Assembly: GCA_963791295.1 (NCBI GenBank)
Contig: CAWBRY010000003.1
Coordinates: 310,001-374,000, forward strand
Length of the DNA stretch: 64,000 bases
Source: CAWBRY01 sp963791295
GTDB taxonomy: Bacteria > Bacteroidota > Bacteroidia > Chitinophagales > Chitinophagaceae
Direction of reading: 5' to 3'
Made by a program: the position numbers and the translations under genes. Shown here in pieces: positions 25,060 through 33,102 of this stretch (position 1 is its first letter; every line of letters starts with the position of its first letter). The notes under the pieces are model-generated. The model did not search any database, had not been told where the DNA came from, and worked only from the letters and a program-made list of their open reading frames with translations.

Positions 25060-26502
25060 ATGAAAGTTTGTGTATTACAACCTGATTATTCTACTACGGG
25101 CGTTGACTATAAGAACTATGACCCGCCTCGCAACCTGGCAGTGTTGATTCCTGAGGCAGAGGTTCACACGGTCTTCCTCAACAAACTAACAACGTATAGA
25201 CAACTTAAAGAACTTGGTAAGCAAGGCTATGACATTTTCGTCAACCTTTGCGAAGGTTATCTTGAATGGGAGATCCCTTCCATCGATGTCATGTATAGCC
25301 TTGAACTATTGGGATTGCCATTTACGGGACCTCCACCCAAACTGTACGACCCGCCTAAAGAATTAATGAAGTACGTCGCCTACTGCGAAGGGATAAAGAC
25401 TCCTGGTTACGTTCTGATGGACAAACCTGAAGCAGTGAAAGAAGTAGTCAGGCATTTGAAGTTTCCGCTGTTTGTTAAACCTGCTAAAGCCGGCGATAGC
25501 CTTGGGGTGGATGAACATTCCCTGGTTCACAATAAAGAAGAGCTGCAACAAAAGGCCAGGGAGATCATGGAAGAATATGGGCCTCTATTGGTGGAAGAGT
25601 ATGTAGCTGGCCGGGAGTTTACGGTGCTGGTCGCCGCAAATACGGACGGTAAGACCTGTACTGTTTTTCGTCCGGTGGAATATGTCTTTCCGAAGGACAG
25701 GACATTTAAGACCTATGCATTAAAAACATCTGAATTACATCCGGATTGTAATGTGCCCTGCACGGACGCCGAATTGGATAAGGAACTCCGAATGGCAGCC
25801 GAACGTATATTCAATGGATTTAAGGGAGTCGGCTACGCACGTTTGGATTTTAGAGTTAATGACAAGAGGGAGGTCTACTTTTTAGAGATCAACTTTACCT
25901 GTTCAGTTTTTTATACCGACGGCTACGAAGGCTCAGCGGATTTTGTGTTGAAATTTGATGGAATAGGACAGGATGGATTTTTACGCCATATCATCCAGGA
26001 AGGTATTGCCAGGCACCTGAGAAGCAAGCGACCGTTCATAATGAAAGGCAATTCGATATCAGGATTTGGGATTTATGCATCGCGCAACATTAGAAGGGGC
26101 GAAATGATATTTTATGGCGAGGAAAGATCACAGCGTATTGTGACCAGAAGGCATGTTGAAAACAATTGGAATGAAGAAGAGAAACTTCATTTTCGCCGTT
26201 ATGCCTATCCGGTAAGCGAAGAGCTATTTATTCTTTGGGATGAGGATCCATCCGAATGGGCGCCCCAAAATCATAGCTGTGATCCTAACACGGCATTTGA
26301 TGGACTGAATATGCGCGCGGTCCGCAACATCAAGAAAGACGAGGAACTTACAGTAGATTATGTTCAGTTCCTCGATGAAAATATGGAACCATTTCAATGT
26401 CAATGTGGATCGAAGAATTGCAGAGGTTTAATCATGGGTGCTAAACACAATTCATTGACCGGAAGAGAACAACTCGTGGGAAATTCAAGGGTAAATTCAT
26501 AA
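25060..26502 (+). CDS. ATP-grasp ligase fused to a SET domain
   Basis: This is a two-domain protein of 480 residues. Residues 1-325 are a D-Ala-D-Ala ligase-like ATP-grasp: FVNLCEGYLEWEIPS, LFVKPAKAGDSLGVDEH (Lys140), LVEEYVAGREFTVLV (Glu179/180), YARLDFRVND (Arg261, Asp263) and FLEINFTCSVFY (Glu276, Asn278). Residues 326-465 are a complete SET domain: SISGFGIYASRNIRRGE (GxG), APQNHSCDPNTAFD (NHSC 404-407), LTVDYVQFL (Tyr434) and a post-SET CQCGSKNC cluster (Cys447, 449, 454). Both active sites look intact. It lies 40 bp after the ATP-grasp gene. Fusion and co-location imply that ligation and lysine methylation act on one substrate or one pathway. Confidence 0.87.
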   Translation: MKVCVLQPDYSTTGVDYKNYDPPRNLAVLIPEAEVHTVFLNKLTTYRQLKELGKQGYDIFVNLCEGYLEWEIPSIDVMYSLELLGLPFTGPPPKLYDPPKELMKYVAYCEGIKTPGYVLMDKPEAVKEVVRHLKFPLFVKPAKAGDSLGVDEHSLVHNKEELQQKAREIMEEYGPLLVEEYVAGREFTVLVAANTDGKTCTVFRPVEYVFPKDRTFKTYALKTSELHPDCNVPCTDAELDKELRMAAERIFNGFKGVGYARLDFRVNDKREVYFLEINFTCSVFYTDGYEGSADFVLKFDGIGQDGFLRHIIQEGIARHLRSKRPFIMKGNSISGFGIYASRNIRRGEMIFYGEERSQRIVTRRHVENNWNEEEKLHFRRYAYPVSEELFILWDEDPSEWAPQNHSCDPNTAFDGLNMRAVRNIKKDEELTVDYVQFLDENMEPFQCQCGSKNCRGLIMGAKHNSLTGREQLVGNSRVNS

Positions 26503-26510
26503 TCATCATC

Positions 26511-28373
26511 TCACCTTCCCATATACACCATTAATATCTGCACATCGCTGGGGTTAATCCCTGAAATCCGGCTGGCCTGACCGAGAGTTCGGGGCTTAAT
26601 TCGAGAAAGTTTTTCGCGGGCTTCATTGCCGAGGGATATGATCCTCTTATAATCAAATGCATCGGGGATCTGTAATTCTTCCAGCTGGCTCATGCGACTA
26701 ACCAATTCCTTTTCTTTGTCAATATACACTTCATACTTTACCTGGATGGAAGCCTGGTCAATCGCTTCTTTTGAAAAAGAAGCCAAAAGATCAGAAAGCC
26801 TGGGCAATTCGGTTGCGAGGTCATCCAACTCAACCCCAGGGCGTAACAATATTTTCTGGGCCTTCTGTTTTTCAGTGATCGATGCCGATCCTATTTTTTC
26901 AAACCAGGGATTTATTTCTTTTGCTTCAATCTGGAAATTATTGATGACCGACTTTATTTTCTCGACCGACTCCTTTTTTTCGTTCACCTTTTCCATTCTT
27001 TCCTGCGATGCCAACCCTAGCCGATAACTTAGTTCGGTAAGGCGTAGATCGGCATTATCCTGTCTCAAGAGCGTCCTGAATTCAGCTCTCGATGTAAACA
27101 TGCGGTAAGGTTCTTCAGTTCCTTTACTAATAAGATCATCGATCAATACTCCGATATATGCCTGGCTTCTATTCAATATAAAAGGAGCAAGGCCTCTCGT
27201 TTTTTGATGTGCATTAATTCCAGCCATCAAACCCTGGCAGGCAGCTTCCTCATATCCGGTGGTCCCATTAATCTGACCGGCAAAAAAGAGATTGGGAATG
27301 AGTTTAGTTTCCAGTGTGTAGTTTAATTGAGTCGGCGGAAAAAAATCGTACTCAATGGCGTAGCCGGGACGGAACATCTTGGCATTTTCAAACCCCTCTA
27401 TACTACGAAGCGCTTCGTACTGAGTTTCTTCTGGTAAGGAAGTAGAAAATCCGTTAACGTAAATCTCGACGGTATTCCATCCTTCCGGCTCAATGAAGAG
27501 CTGGTGCCTCTCCCTTTCGGCAAAACGATTGATCTTATCTTCTATACTGGGACAATACCGTGGCCCTACCCCATCAATGCGCCCGGCAAACATTGGACTC
27601 CTGTCAAAGCCGGTCCTGAGGATATCGTGGACTTTTTGATTGGTATAAGTAATCCAGCAACTTTTTTGTTGAACCGGCTTTTCTGTCTCAGTAAATGAAA
27701 AGCCTACAATTTCATCATCCCCTTTTTGCTCTTCCATTCGACTATAATCAAGGCTGCGCCCATCAATGCGAGGAGGAGTACCTGTCTTTAGCCGGTCACT
27801 TTGAAAACCAAGAGAAACCAATTGTTCAGTGAGACCAGTCGCCGCTTTCTCCGCCATTCGTCCGCCCCCAAAATTCTTTTCGCCAATGTGTACGATTCCA
27901 TTCAGAAAGGTTCCATTTGTAAGTATAACTGATTTGGCTTTTATCTGATGGCCAAGGCCCGTGACGACTCCACTTACCCTTCCTTTTTCGATCAAAAGGC
28001 TCTTCACCATATCCTGATAGAAGTCCAGGTTTGATGTTTTCTCGAGCATTTCCCTCCACTTCTGGGAAAATAGCATTCTATCATTTTGCGCCCTCGGACT
28101 CCACATTGCAGGACCCTTCGAACGGTTCAGCATTCTGAACTGAATCATTGAGAGGTCCGTCACAATTCCTGAATACCCTCCTAATGCGTCTATCTCTCTG
28201 ACTATCTGACCTTTAGCGATGCCGCCCATGGCCGGATTGCAACTCATTTGGGCAATGGTTTGCATATTCATTGTGACAAGGAGAACGCGCGATCCCAAAT
28301 TAGCCGCGGAAGCCGCTGCCTCGCAGCCGGCATGGCCAGCCCCTACCACTATTATGTCGTATTCCGGAAACAT
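26511..28373 (-). CDS. mnmG: tRNA uridine-5-carboxymethylaminomethyl modification enzyme
   Basis: MnmG (GidA) works with MnmE to modify U34 of several tRNAs, using FAD and methylenetetrahydrofolate. The FAD loop VVGAGHAGCEAA is at residues 9-20, and MSCNPAMGGIAKGQIVREID, TGTPPRID, RPGYAIEYDFFPP and GTTGYEEAACQGLMAG follow. The C-terminal helical domain ends with LGQASRISGINPSDVQILMV. The ATG at 28373 gives 620 residues, the normal length; the longer frame to 28460 adds 29 residues without homology. Its stop lies 8 bp from the end of the convergent SET-fusion gene. In many bacteria this gene lies near the replication origin. Confidence 0.97.
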   Translation of the reverse strand: MFPEYDIIVVGAGHAGCEAAASAANLGSRVLLVTMNMQTIAQMSCNPAMGGIAKGQIVREIDALGGYSGIVTDLSMIQFRMLNRSKGPAMWSPRAQNDRMLFSQKWREMLEKTSNLDFYQDMVKSLLIEKGRVSGVVTGLGHQIKAKSVILTNGTFLNGIVHIGEKNFGGGRMAEKAATGLTEQLVSLGFQSDRLKTGTPPRIDGRSLDYSRMEEQKGDDEIVGFSFTETEKPVQQKSCWITYTNQKVHDILRTGFDRSPMFAGRIDGVGPRYCPSIEDKINRFAERERHQLFIEPEGWNTVEIYVNGFSTSLPEETQYEALRSIEGFENAKMFRPGYAIEYDFFPPTQLNYTLETKLIPNLFFAGQINGTTGYEEAACQGLMAGINAHQKTRGLAPFILNRSQAYIGVLIDDLISKGTEEPYRMFTSRAEFRTLLRQDNADLRLTELSYRLGLASQERMEKVNEKKESVEKIKSVINNFQIEAKEINPWFEKIGSASITEKQKAQKILLRPGVELDDLATELPRLSDLLASFSKEAIDQASIQVKYEVYIDKEKELVSRMSQLEELQIPDAFDYKRIISLGNEAREKLSRIKPRTLGQASRISGINPSDVQILMVYMGR

Positions 28374-28425
28374 GGGGTGCAAAGGTACTCTGTTATTTAG
28401 CGGCTGGATCAAATGGCCGGAAGTT

Positions 28426-29040
28426 CTATTCGTATTTCTTGAGAAGCTCTCTTTCCTCAATGATCACTCCAAGCGATATTCCATAGTTAAGCTTGTCAAA
28501 CTCATAATCGGAGAAGTCGGCGGTCTTATTGAGGTAATATTTATGGAGGTTGATGAAGTGTTGTTGTTTGACAGGGCTTTCCATCGCGGATTTTTCCAGG
28601 AGGCTGATCTTTTTGACCATGTCATGCGCGGGCTGGTAATGAGTATGTTCGTAGAGGTTCTCAAAAAAAGTCCTGGCGGAAGCAGGATCAAATTGATCTG
28701 TTTTGCTCCTGGACACCAAACGTTTTCGGACCCGGATATTGATGAAATTCCAGCACAAACGGAGATCTGCCTCATTTTCGAGGTCGAAATTGGAAACCGG
28801 GACGATATGATCAAATTGCCATTTGGAAGAGAAGTTGCTCCAGCGGAGGTTTTCATCGAATTGGAGTTCAATCCAATGGCGGAATTTTTCAATGTCCAGC
28901 GCAAAATAGGGTGCGTAATCAAAGCTTGGATTTTTCTCTATGACGTAGCGCCGTAAGGCAATCTGCCACCTCCTCTTAGCATTGAATTCCTTTAAGGAGT
29001 CGGTGATTTCGGTCTTAGGCGTCCATTTTTTCCTGGGCAT
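28426..29040 (-). CDS. HNH-endonuclease-like protein of unknown function
   Basis: I choose the ATG at 29040 (MPRKKWTPKTEITDSLKEFN), giving 204 residues; an upstream ATG at 29100 would place the start inside a hairpin repeat. WQFDHIVPVSNFDLENEADL at about 74-93 carries the Asp-His pair of a beta-beta-alpha metal motif, and CWNFINIRV follows where HNH nucleases have the second part. The usual zinc-knuckle cysteines are absent. The rest is helical and basic. Similar proteins recur in related genomes as hypothetical proteins. It lies between ybeY and mnmG on the same strand. Nuclease activity is inference. Confidence 0.6.
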   Translation of the reverse strand: MPRKKWTPKTEITDSLKEFNAKRRWQIALRRYVIEKNPSFDYAPYFALDIEKFRHWIELQFDENLRWSNFSSKWQFDHIVPVSNFDLENEADLRLCWNFINIRVRKRLVSRSKTDQFDPASARTFFENLYEHTHYQPAHDMVKKISLLEKSAMESPVKQQHFINLHKYYLNKTADFSDYEFDKLNYGISLGVIIEERELLKKYE

Positions 29041-29062
29041 TAGGGCAAAAGTATGCAAAATT

Positions 29063-29126
29063 GTTCCACATGGCACAGTTTCACCTAGAAACTGTGCCAT
29101 GTGGAACGGACTGTGTCACGTGGAAC
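29063..29126. repeat. Perfect 20-bp inverted repeat plus a third partial copy; parS-like sites and possible terminator
   Basis: GTTCCACATGGCACAGTTTC (29063-29082) and its exact complement (29088-29107) flank a five-base loop. A third copy, ACTGTGTCACGTGGAAC (29110-29126), matches the right arm at 15 of 17 bases and overlaps the end of ybeY. Three windows resemble the ParB site TGTTNCACGTGNAACA: 29062-29077 (12 of 14 fixed bases), 29093-29108 (11) and 29112-29127 (12, with intact CACGTG). Alternatively the hairpin ends ybeY transcription, as AATTTTGC follows it on the minus strand. Confidence 0.6.
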
Positions 29127-29568
29127 GACCATGACTGGATTTGTACCGTGCTAACAAGACATCTTCTTTCCTCCTCATAGCAAGTTTATCACTCGAGGAG
29201 TTGTCTTTATACCCGCATAAGTGGAGAATTCCGTGAAATATGACCCGTTTTAGTTCCTTAGAGACAGATTCATTCAGATTCCGCGCATTTTCCCTGACCC
29301 GCTCCACACTGATATATATTTCCCCTTCGACAGCCGCGTCGTCAGACAGGTCAAAGCTGATTACATCTGTGAAATAGGTTCGGCCGAGATAGCTCTTGTT
29401 TATCTGCCGCAGCTCCTTATCGCTGCAGAAAATGATATTCAGACTTTTCAAAGCGCGCTTTTCCATTCTAAATATGGAGTGTATGAAAGCCTTTAATTTT
29501 TTCCGGTCAGGCAAAGAGACCGGCTTATTGAAAAAGAATCTGACCTTCGGCGTGGCTGAATATCCCAT
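29116..29568 (-). CDS. ybeY: Endoribonuclease/rRNA maturation factor YbeY
   Basis: YbeY takes part in 16S rRNA 3' maturation and ribosome quality control. The ATG at 29568 (MGYSATPKVRFFFNK) gives 150 residues, the normal size; upstream in-frame codons add residues without family likeness. The core shows LNIIFCSDKELRQINKSYLG, YFTDVISFDL and GEIYISVERV, then the metal motif HGILHLCGYKDN. The canonical form is HGxLHLxGYDH, so the first two His are kept and the third is replaced by Asp, as commonly seen in Bacteroidota. It is divergent from feoA, with 63 bp between the starts. Confidence 0.9.
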   Translation of the reverse strand: MGYSATPKVRFFFNKPVSLPDRKKLKAFIHSIFRMEKRALKSLNIIFCSDKELRQINKSYLGRTYFTDVISFDLSDDAAVEGEIYISVERVRENARNLNESVSKELKRVIFHGILHLCGYKDNSSSDKLAMRRKEDVLLARYKSSHGRST

Positions 29569-29631
29569 AATTTCAAAATTCGTAAACAAACAAGAATCAA
29601 CAAGGCTAGTTTTGTTTTTAATAATATTCAA

Positions 29632-29862
29632 ATGGTTATGAAGTTATCTGAACTAAAACCTGGGGAGGAGGGCATCATCCGGGAATTCAGGAACAACGAG
29701 ATATTCCTGAAGTTGATGGAGATGGGATGTGTTCCAGGAGAAAGCATCTATTTGGAACAGGTTGCTCCTATGGGAGATCCGATTTCGGTTAATATTGCCG
29801 GCTACCATTTAAGCCTTCGACTCAATGAGGCTGAAGACATTTTGGTAGATGTAAAACGATGA
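29632..29862 (+). CDS. feoA: Ferrous iron transport protein A
   Basis: This is a 76-residue SH3-like FeoA domain: KLSELKPGEEGIIREFRNNE, KLMEMGCVPGESIYLEQ, APMGDPISVNIAGYHLSLRL and NEAEDILVDV. FeoA supports FeoB-driven uptake of ferrous iron at the inner membrane. Initiation could be at the first ATG or at the third codon, also ATG. Unlike the common feoAB operon, feoB is 3.2 kb away on the other strand, and feoA is followed by nadD after 15 bp. Confidence 0.9.
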   Translation: MVMKLSELKPGEEGIIREFRNNEIFLKLMEMGCVPGESIYLEQVAPMGDPISVNIAGYHLSLRLNEAEDILVDVKR

Positions 29863-29877
29863 TTATCAATAAGTTAA

Positions 29878-30465
29878 ATGAAAATAGGTCTTTATTTTGG
29901 GTCCTTCAACCCTGTTCATGTAGCCCACCTGATCATTGCTAATCACATCCTGAACGAAACTGAGCTTGAAAAACTTTGGTTTGTCGTCTCTCCCCAAAAT
30001 CCACTGAAGAGTTCCGAAAATTTATTGAACGAATACCACCGCCTCCATCTGGTTCGCCTGGCGACAGAAGAGGACAATCGTTTCAAAGCCGTCGACATAG
30101 AATTCAGTCTGCGCAAACCCTCCTATACTGCCAACACCCTCGCTTATCTCGGAGAGAAATATCCCGAACACGAATTCAGTATCATCATGGGCAGCGATAG
30201 CTTTCAAAATCTGCATCGCTGGAAAAATTATGAGACCATAGTAGAGAACTACCCGATCTATGTGTATAAACGGCCAGGCTTTGAAATAACGAACCCATTA
30301 AATGCAAAGCTTCATGAGGTGAATGCGCCACTTCTTCAAATTTCGGCTACCCAACTCCGTGAGTTTATTCAGAACGGCAAATCGATTCGCTACATGGTCC
30401 CTGATAAAGTATTGGAGGAAATTGAAAAAGGAGGCTATTACAAAAAACCGGCTCAGAAAAAATAA
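29878..30465 (+). CDS. nadD: Nicotinate-nucleotide adenylyltransferase
   Basis: NadD adenylates nicotinic acid mononucleotide in NAD synthesis, the route begun by NadA at the left of the window. The 195-residue protein opens with GLYFGSFNPVHVAHLIIANH, the nucleotidyltransferase GxFxPxHxxH motif. It continues with VVSPQNPLKSSENLL and FSIIMGSDSFQNLHRWKNYE and closes with LLQISATQLREFI, the ISSTxIR-type phosphate loop. The last 13 bases overlap the end of the convergent chromate transporter gene. Confidence 0.94.
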   Translation: MKIGLYFGSFNPVHVAHLIIANHILNETELEKLWFVVSPQNPLKSSENLLNEYHRLHLVRLATEEDNRFKAVDIEFSLRKPSYTANTLAYLGEKYPEHEFSIIMGSDSFQNLHRWKNYETIVENYPIYVYKRPGFEITNPLNAKLHEVNAPLLQISATQLREFIQNGKSIRYMVPDKVLEEIEKGGYYKKPAQKK

Positions 30466-31694
30466 CCCAGCAGCAGGCATCCCAATACAATGATCGGAGA
30501 GGCAATACGCGTAAAATTCAACAACAGGAAAGTTCCGAGTATAACCAGCACGTTAATGAAACTGATTGTCTTGGGTTCAATCAGGGATATATCTTTCATT
30601 ATATAAAACGTGGAAGCGATCATTATTCCCACCACTACTGCATTGATTCCCTCTAACGATCGATAGACAGCTGCATATTTTTTCATGTAGCTCCAAATAG
30701 GAAAGAAGAATAATACCAACAAGGCGCTGGGAAGAAAAATGGCTACCATTCCAATCAGGCATCCCAGTATTTGCATTTCGATGCCCATATCCTTTAGCGC
30801 CATTCCTCCGGCAAATGCGGCGATGGAGAATACCGGTCCCGGAACCGCTCTTACGAGTCCCATTCCTGTATACATATCTTCCTTGTCAATTTGCACCACA
30901 TTAGGATCCTTGCGCCGGATGGCTTCTGGACGAACACTGAACTGTTCGTACATCATGGGCATGAGCACATGGCCGCCGCCAAAGACGAGACTGCCCATAC
31001 GATACGTGTTTTCAAAAAGATTGATGGGTGTCCTGTTCGGCCAATTGTCCTTCTTTGCCTTTTCACTGATAAAACCGGCGGCAATGAATATCATCCCAAA
31101 CAACCAGAAATTCCACCATTTGATCTTTCTAGGCTTTTGTTCTACTTGTGGAATACGTTTATGACTGAAATTGGTGGCGATGCCTCCCGCTACGATCAAT
31201 GAAGGAAATATCCACGGCTGCTTGAACAATAGGTAGGTAGCAGCTACGCTGACGAACATGATAGTCCAGGTAATGGTGTTTTTAATCGCATGTGGAAAGG
31301 CCGCCACCGACGCATATACAAGGAATCCTGCTGCCATCGGTGGAATGAATGTGAAAATGTCCCGGTCATCCAGGGCGCGTTTATCTATATAGTGTAGTAA
31401 GAATGACAATGCCCCCATCATGATACACGCCGGAAGGATCCAAATAATCAATGTCAATACTGCCAATGGAACACCGCCTCGCTTGTAACCAATTAAAGTG
31501 AGGGTTTGAGTAGATGAAGCGCCCGGAAGGAGTTGGCAAAAAGCATTGTATTCCATCAATTCCTGCTCGGTTACGTAAGGTCTGCGGTGCACAAATGTTT
31601 TCAGCATCATCGCCAAATGGGCTTGTGGTCCGCCAAAAGCAGTAAGACTATGTAAGAACACGGCCTTTAAAAACGGGACGTGGCGCAGCATCAT
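30453..31694 (-). CDS. chrA: Chromate transporter, ChrA family, two-domain form
   Basis: This 413-residue membrane protein has two homologous CHR halves. The first opens with FLKAVFLHSLTAFGGPQAHL and has AFCQLLPGASSTQTLTLIGY. The second has YRMGSLVFGGGHVLMPMMYE and MGLVRAVPGPVFSIAAFAGG. The FGG(P/G)xxH and PGP motifs of the family appear in both halves. Full-length ChrA exports chromate in proteobacteria; in Bacteroidota the substrate is unproven, so the symbol reflects family only. It has about ten membrane segments. Translation may start at either of two adjacent ATGs. The 3' end overlaps nadD by 13 bases, tail to tail. Confidence 0.88.
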   Translation of the reverse strand: MMLRHVPFLKAVFLHSLTAFGGPQAHLAMMLKTFVHRRPYVTEQELMEYNAFCQLLPGASSTQTLTLIGYKRGGVPLAVLTLIIWILPACIMMGALSFLLHYIDKRALDDRDIFTFIPPMAAGFLVYASVAAFPHAIKNTITWTIMFVSVAATYLLFKQPWIFPSLIVAGGIATNFSHKRIPQVEQKPRKIKWWNFWLFGMIFIAAGFISEKAKKDNWPNRTPINLFENTYRMGSLVFGGGHVLMPMMYEQFSVRPEAIRRKDPNVVQIDKEDMYTGMGLVRAVPGPVFSIAAFAGGMALKDMGIEMQILGCLIGMVAIFLPSALLVLFFFPIWSYMKKYAAVYRSLEGINAVVVGIMIASTFYIMKDISLIEPKTISFINVLVILGTFLLLNFTRIASPIIVLGCLLLGYFF

Positions 31695-31794
31695 GGTACT
31701 TTAAATATAAAAAAAATCAGCTAAGGAGGAAACTAAAGAAAGGGGGAACGGGAATACCAATACCATTTAGATTAAATTCATCAAAAATTCGGCA

Positions 31795-33099
31795 ATGAAA
31801 AAGATCACGTTCACCATCATCTTTTTTTCCTTATGCCTTTCATTAAAAGCACAGGGAGATGCCACCAGGCTTAGGCAGCAAGTTTCCGAAGCAGCCAATA
31901 AAGTGGAATCAAAATGTATTGCATGGCGAAGGGAGATCCACGAACATCCGGAGTTGGGTAACCGCGAATTCAAGACTGCCAAAATGGTAGCGGATCATTT
32001 AAAAGGTCTTGGACTAGAGGTAAAAGAGGGTGTCAGCAAAACAGGTGTTGTCGGTCTTTTGCGCGGAGGAAAGGCTGGCCCTTGCATTGCATTGAGAGCA
32101 GATATGGATGCATTGCCCATTATCGAAAAAGGAAATCTGCCATTTGCTTCCAAAGAAAAGGCGACATACAATGGTCAGGAGGTAGGCATCATGCACGCTT
32201 GTGGTCATGATAGCCATGTAGCTATTTTAATGAGTGTCGCAGAAATTCTCGCAGGAATAAAAAAAGATATCAAAGGCAGCGTCAAACTTATATTTCAACC
32301 TTCGGAAGAAGGGCCGCCGGAAGGAGAGGAGGGCGGAGCCGATATCATGGTTAAAGAAGGAGTAATGGATGATCCGCACGTCGATGTGATATTCGGTTTG
32401 CACATCGCTCCGGATATCGAAGTTGGAAAGATCAAATACAAGCCAGGAGCATTCATGGCTTCCTCCGATTGGTTCTCCATCAACGTGAAAGGCAAGGGTA
32501 GTCACGGTGCAAATCCCTGGCTTGGGATTGATCCAATCCAAATTAGCGCACAGATCATTCAAACACTTCAAACAATTGTCAGCCGCCAATCCGATCTGTC
32601 CAAAGCCCCCGTAGTGATAACGGTAGGAAAGATCATTGGCGGCGTGAGGAACAACATCATCCCCGATGACTGCATGATATATGGAACGATAAGGACACTG
32701 GATAGCAATATGCGCCTGGATGTATTTGAAAGAATAAAATTGACTGCAACCAAAATTGCCGAAGCATCGGGAGCCACCGCCGAAACAAAGATTGATGAGA
32801 AGACCCTGGTGACTTATAATACGCCCGAACTTGTACGCAAAATGATTCCATCATTAGAATCCGCTGCAGGCGCCGGCAATGTAATTGAAAGTAGCTGGGT
32901 AACTATCGCCGAGGATTTTTCTTACTATGGCAGAAAAGCACCTTCATTCTATTTTACTCTGGGTGGAATGCCTAAAGGCAATGATCCAAAGAAAGCGCCA
33001 TCTCAGCATACGGCGGACTTTTATATTGATGAGAGTGGTTTTAAGACCGGGATCAAAGCATTTTGCGACCTGGTGATTGATTATATGAACATGAAGTAA
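31795..33099 (+). CDS. Exported M20-family amidohydrolase (IAA-amino-acid hydrolase/hippurate hydrolase type)
   Basis: The protein has 434 residues with a Sec signal peptide ending near KAQ (residue 20). The M20D hallmarks are in order: WRREIHEHPELGNREF, IALRADMDALPI, MHACGHDSHVAIL (metal His and Asp), LIFQPSEEGPPEG (catalytic and metal Glu), VIFGLHIAPDIE, a dimerisation lid domain (KGKGSHGANPWLGIDPI), and AEDFSYYGRKAPSFYFTLG. Such enzymes release amino acids from N-acyl conjugates; being exported it probably scavenges peptides or conjugates in the periplasm. It stands alone between chrA and the convergent feoB. Confidence 0.92.
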   Translation: MKKITFTIIFFSLCLSLKAQGDATRLRQQVSEAANKVESKCIAWRREIHEHPELGNREFKTAKMVADHLKGLGLEVKEGVSKTGVVGLLRGGKAGPCIALRADMDALPIIEKGNLPFASKEKATYNGQEVGIMHACGHDSHVAILMSVAEILAGIKKDIKGSVKLIFQPSEEGPPEGEEGGADIMVKEGVMDDPHVDVIFGLHIAPDIEVGKIKYKPGAFMASSDWFSINVKGKGSHGANPWLGIDPIQISAQIIQTLQTIVSRQSDLSKAPVVITVGKIIGGVRNNIIPDDCMIYGTIRTLDSNMRLDVFERIKLTATKIAEASGATAETKIDEKTLVTYNTPELVRKMIPSLESAAGAGNVIESSWVTIAEDFSYYGRKAPSFYFTLGGMPKGNDPKKAPSQHTADFYIDESGFKTGIKAFCDLVIDYMNMK

Positions 33100-33102
33100 T
33101 TT

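Noticed and set aside
28219..28956. 245-codon frame on the plus strand opposite mnmG and the HNH-like gene
   Set aside because: It spans two genes on the other strand whose products are family-like. Its own product resembles no family and reads as antisense shadow.
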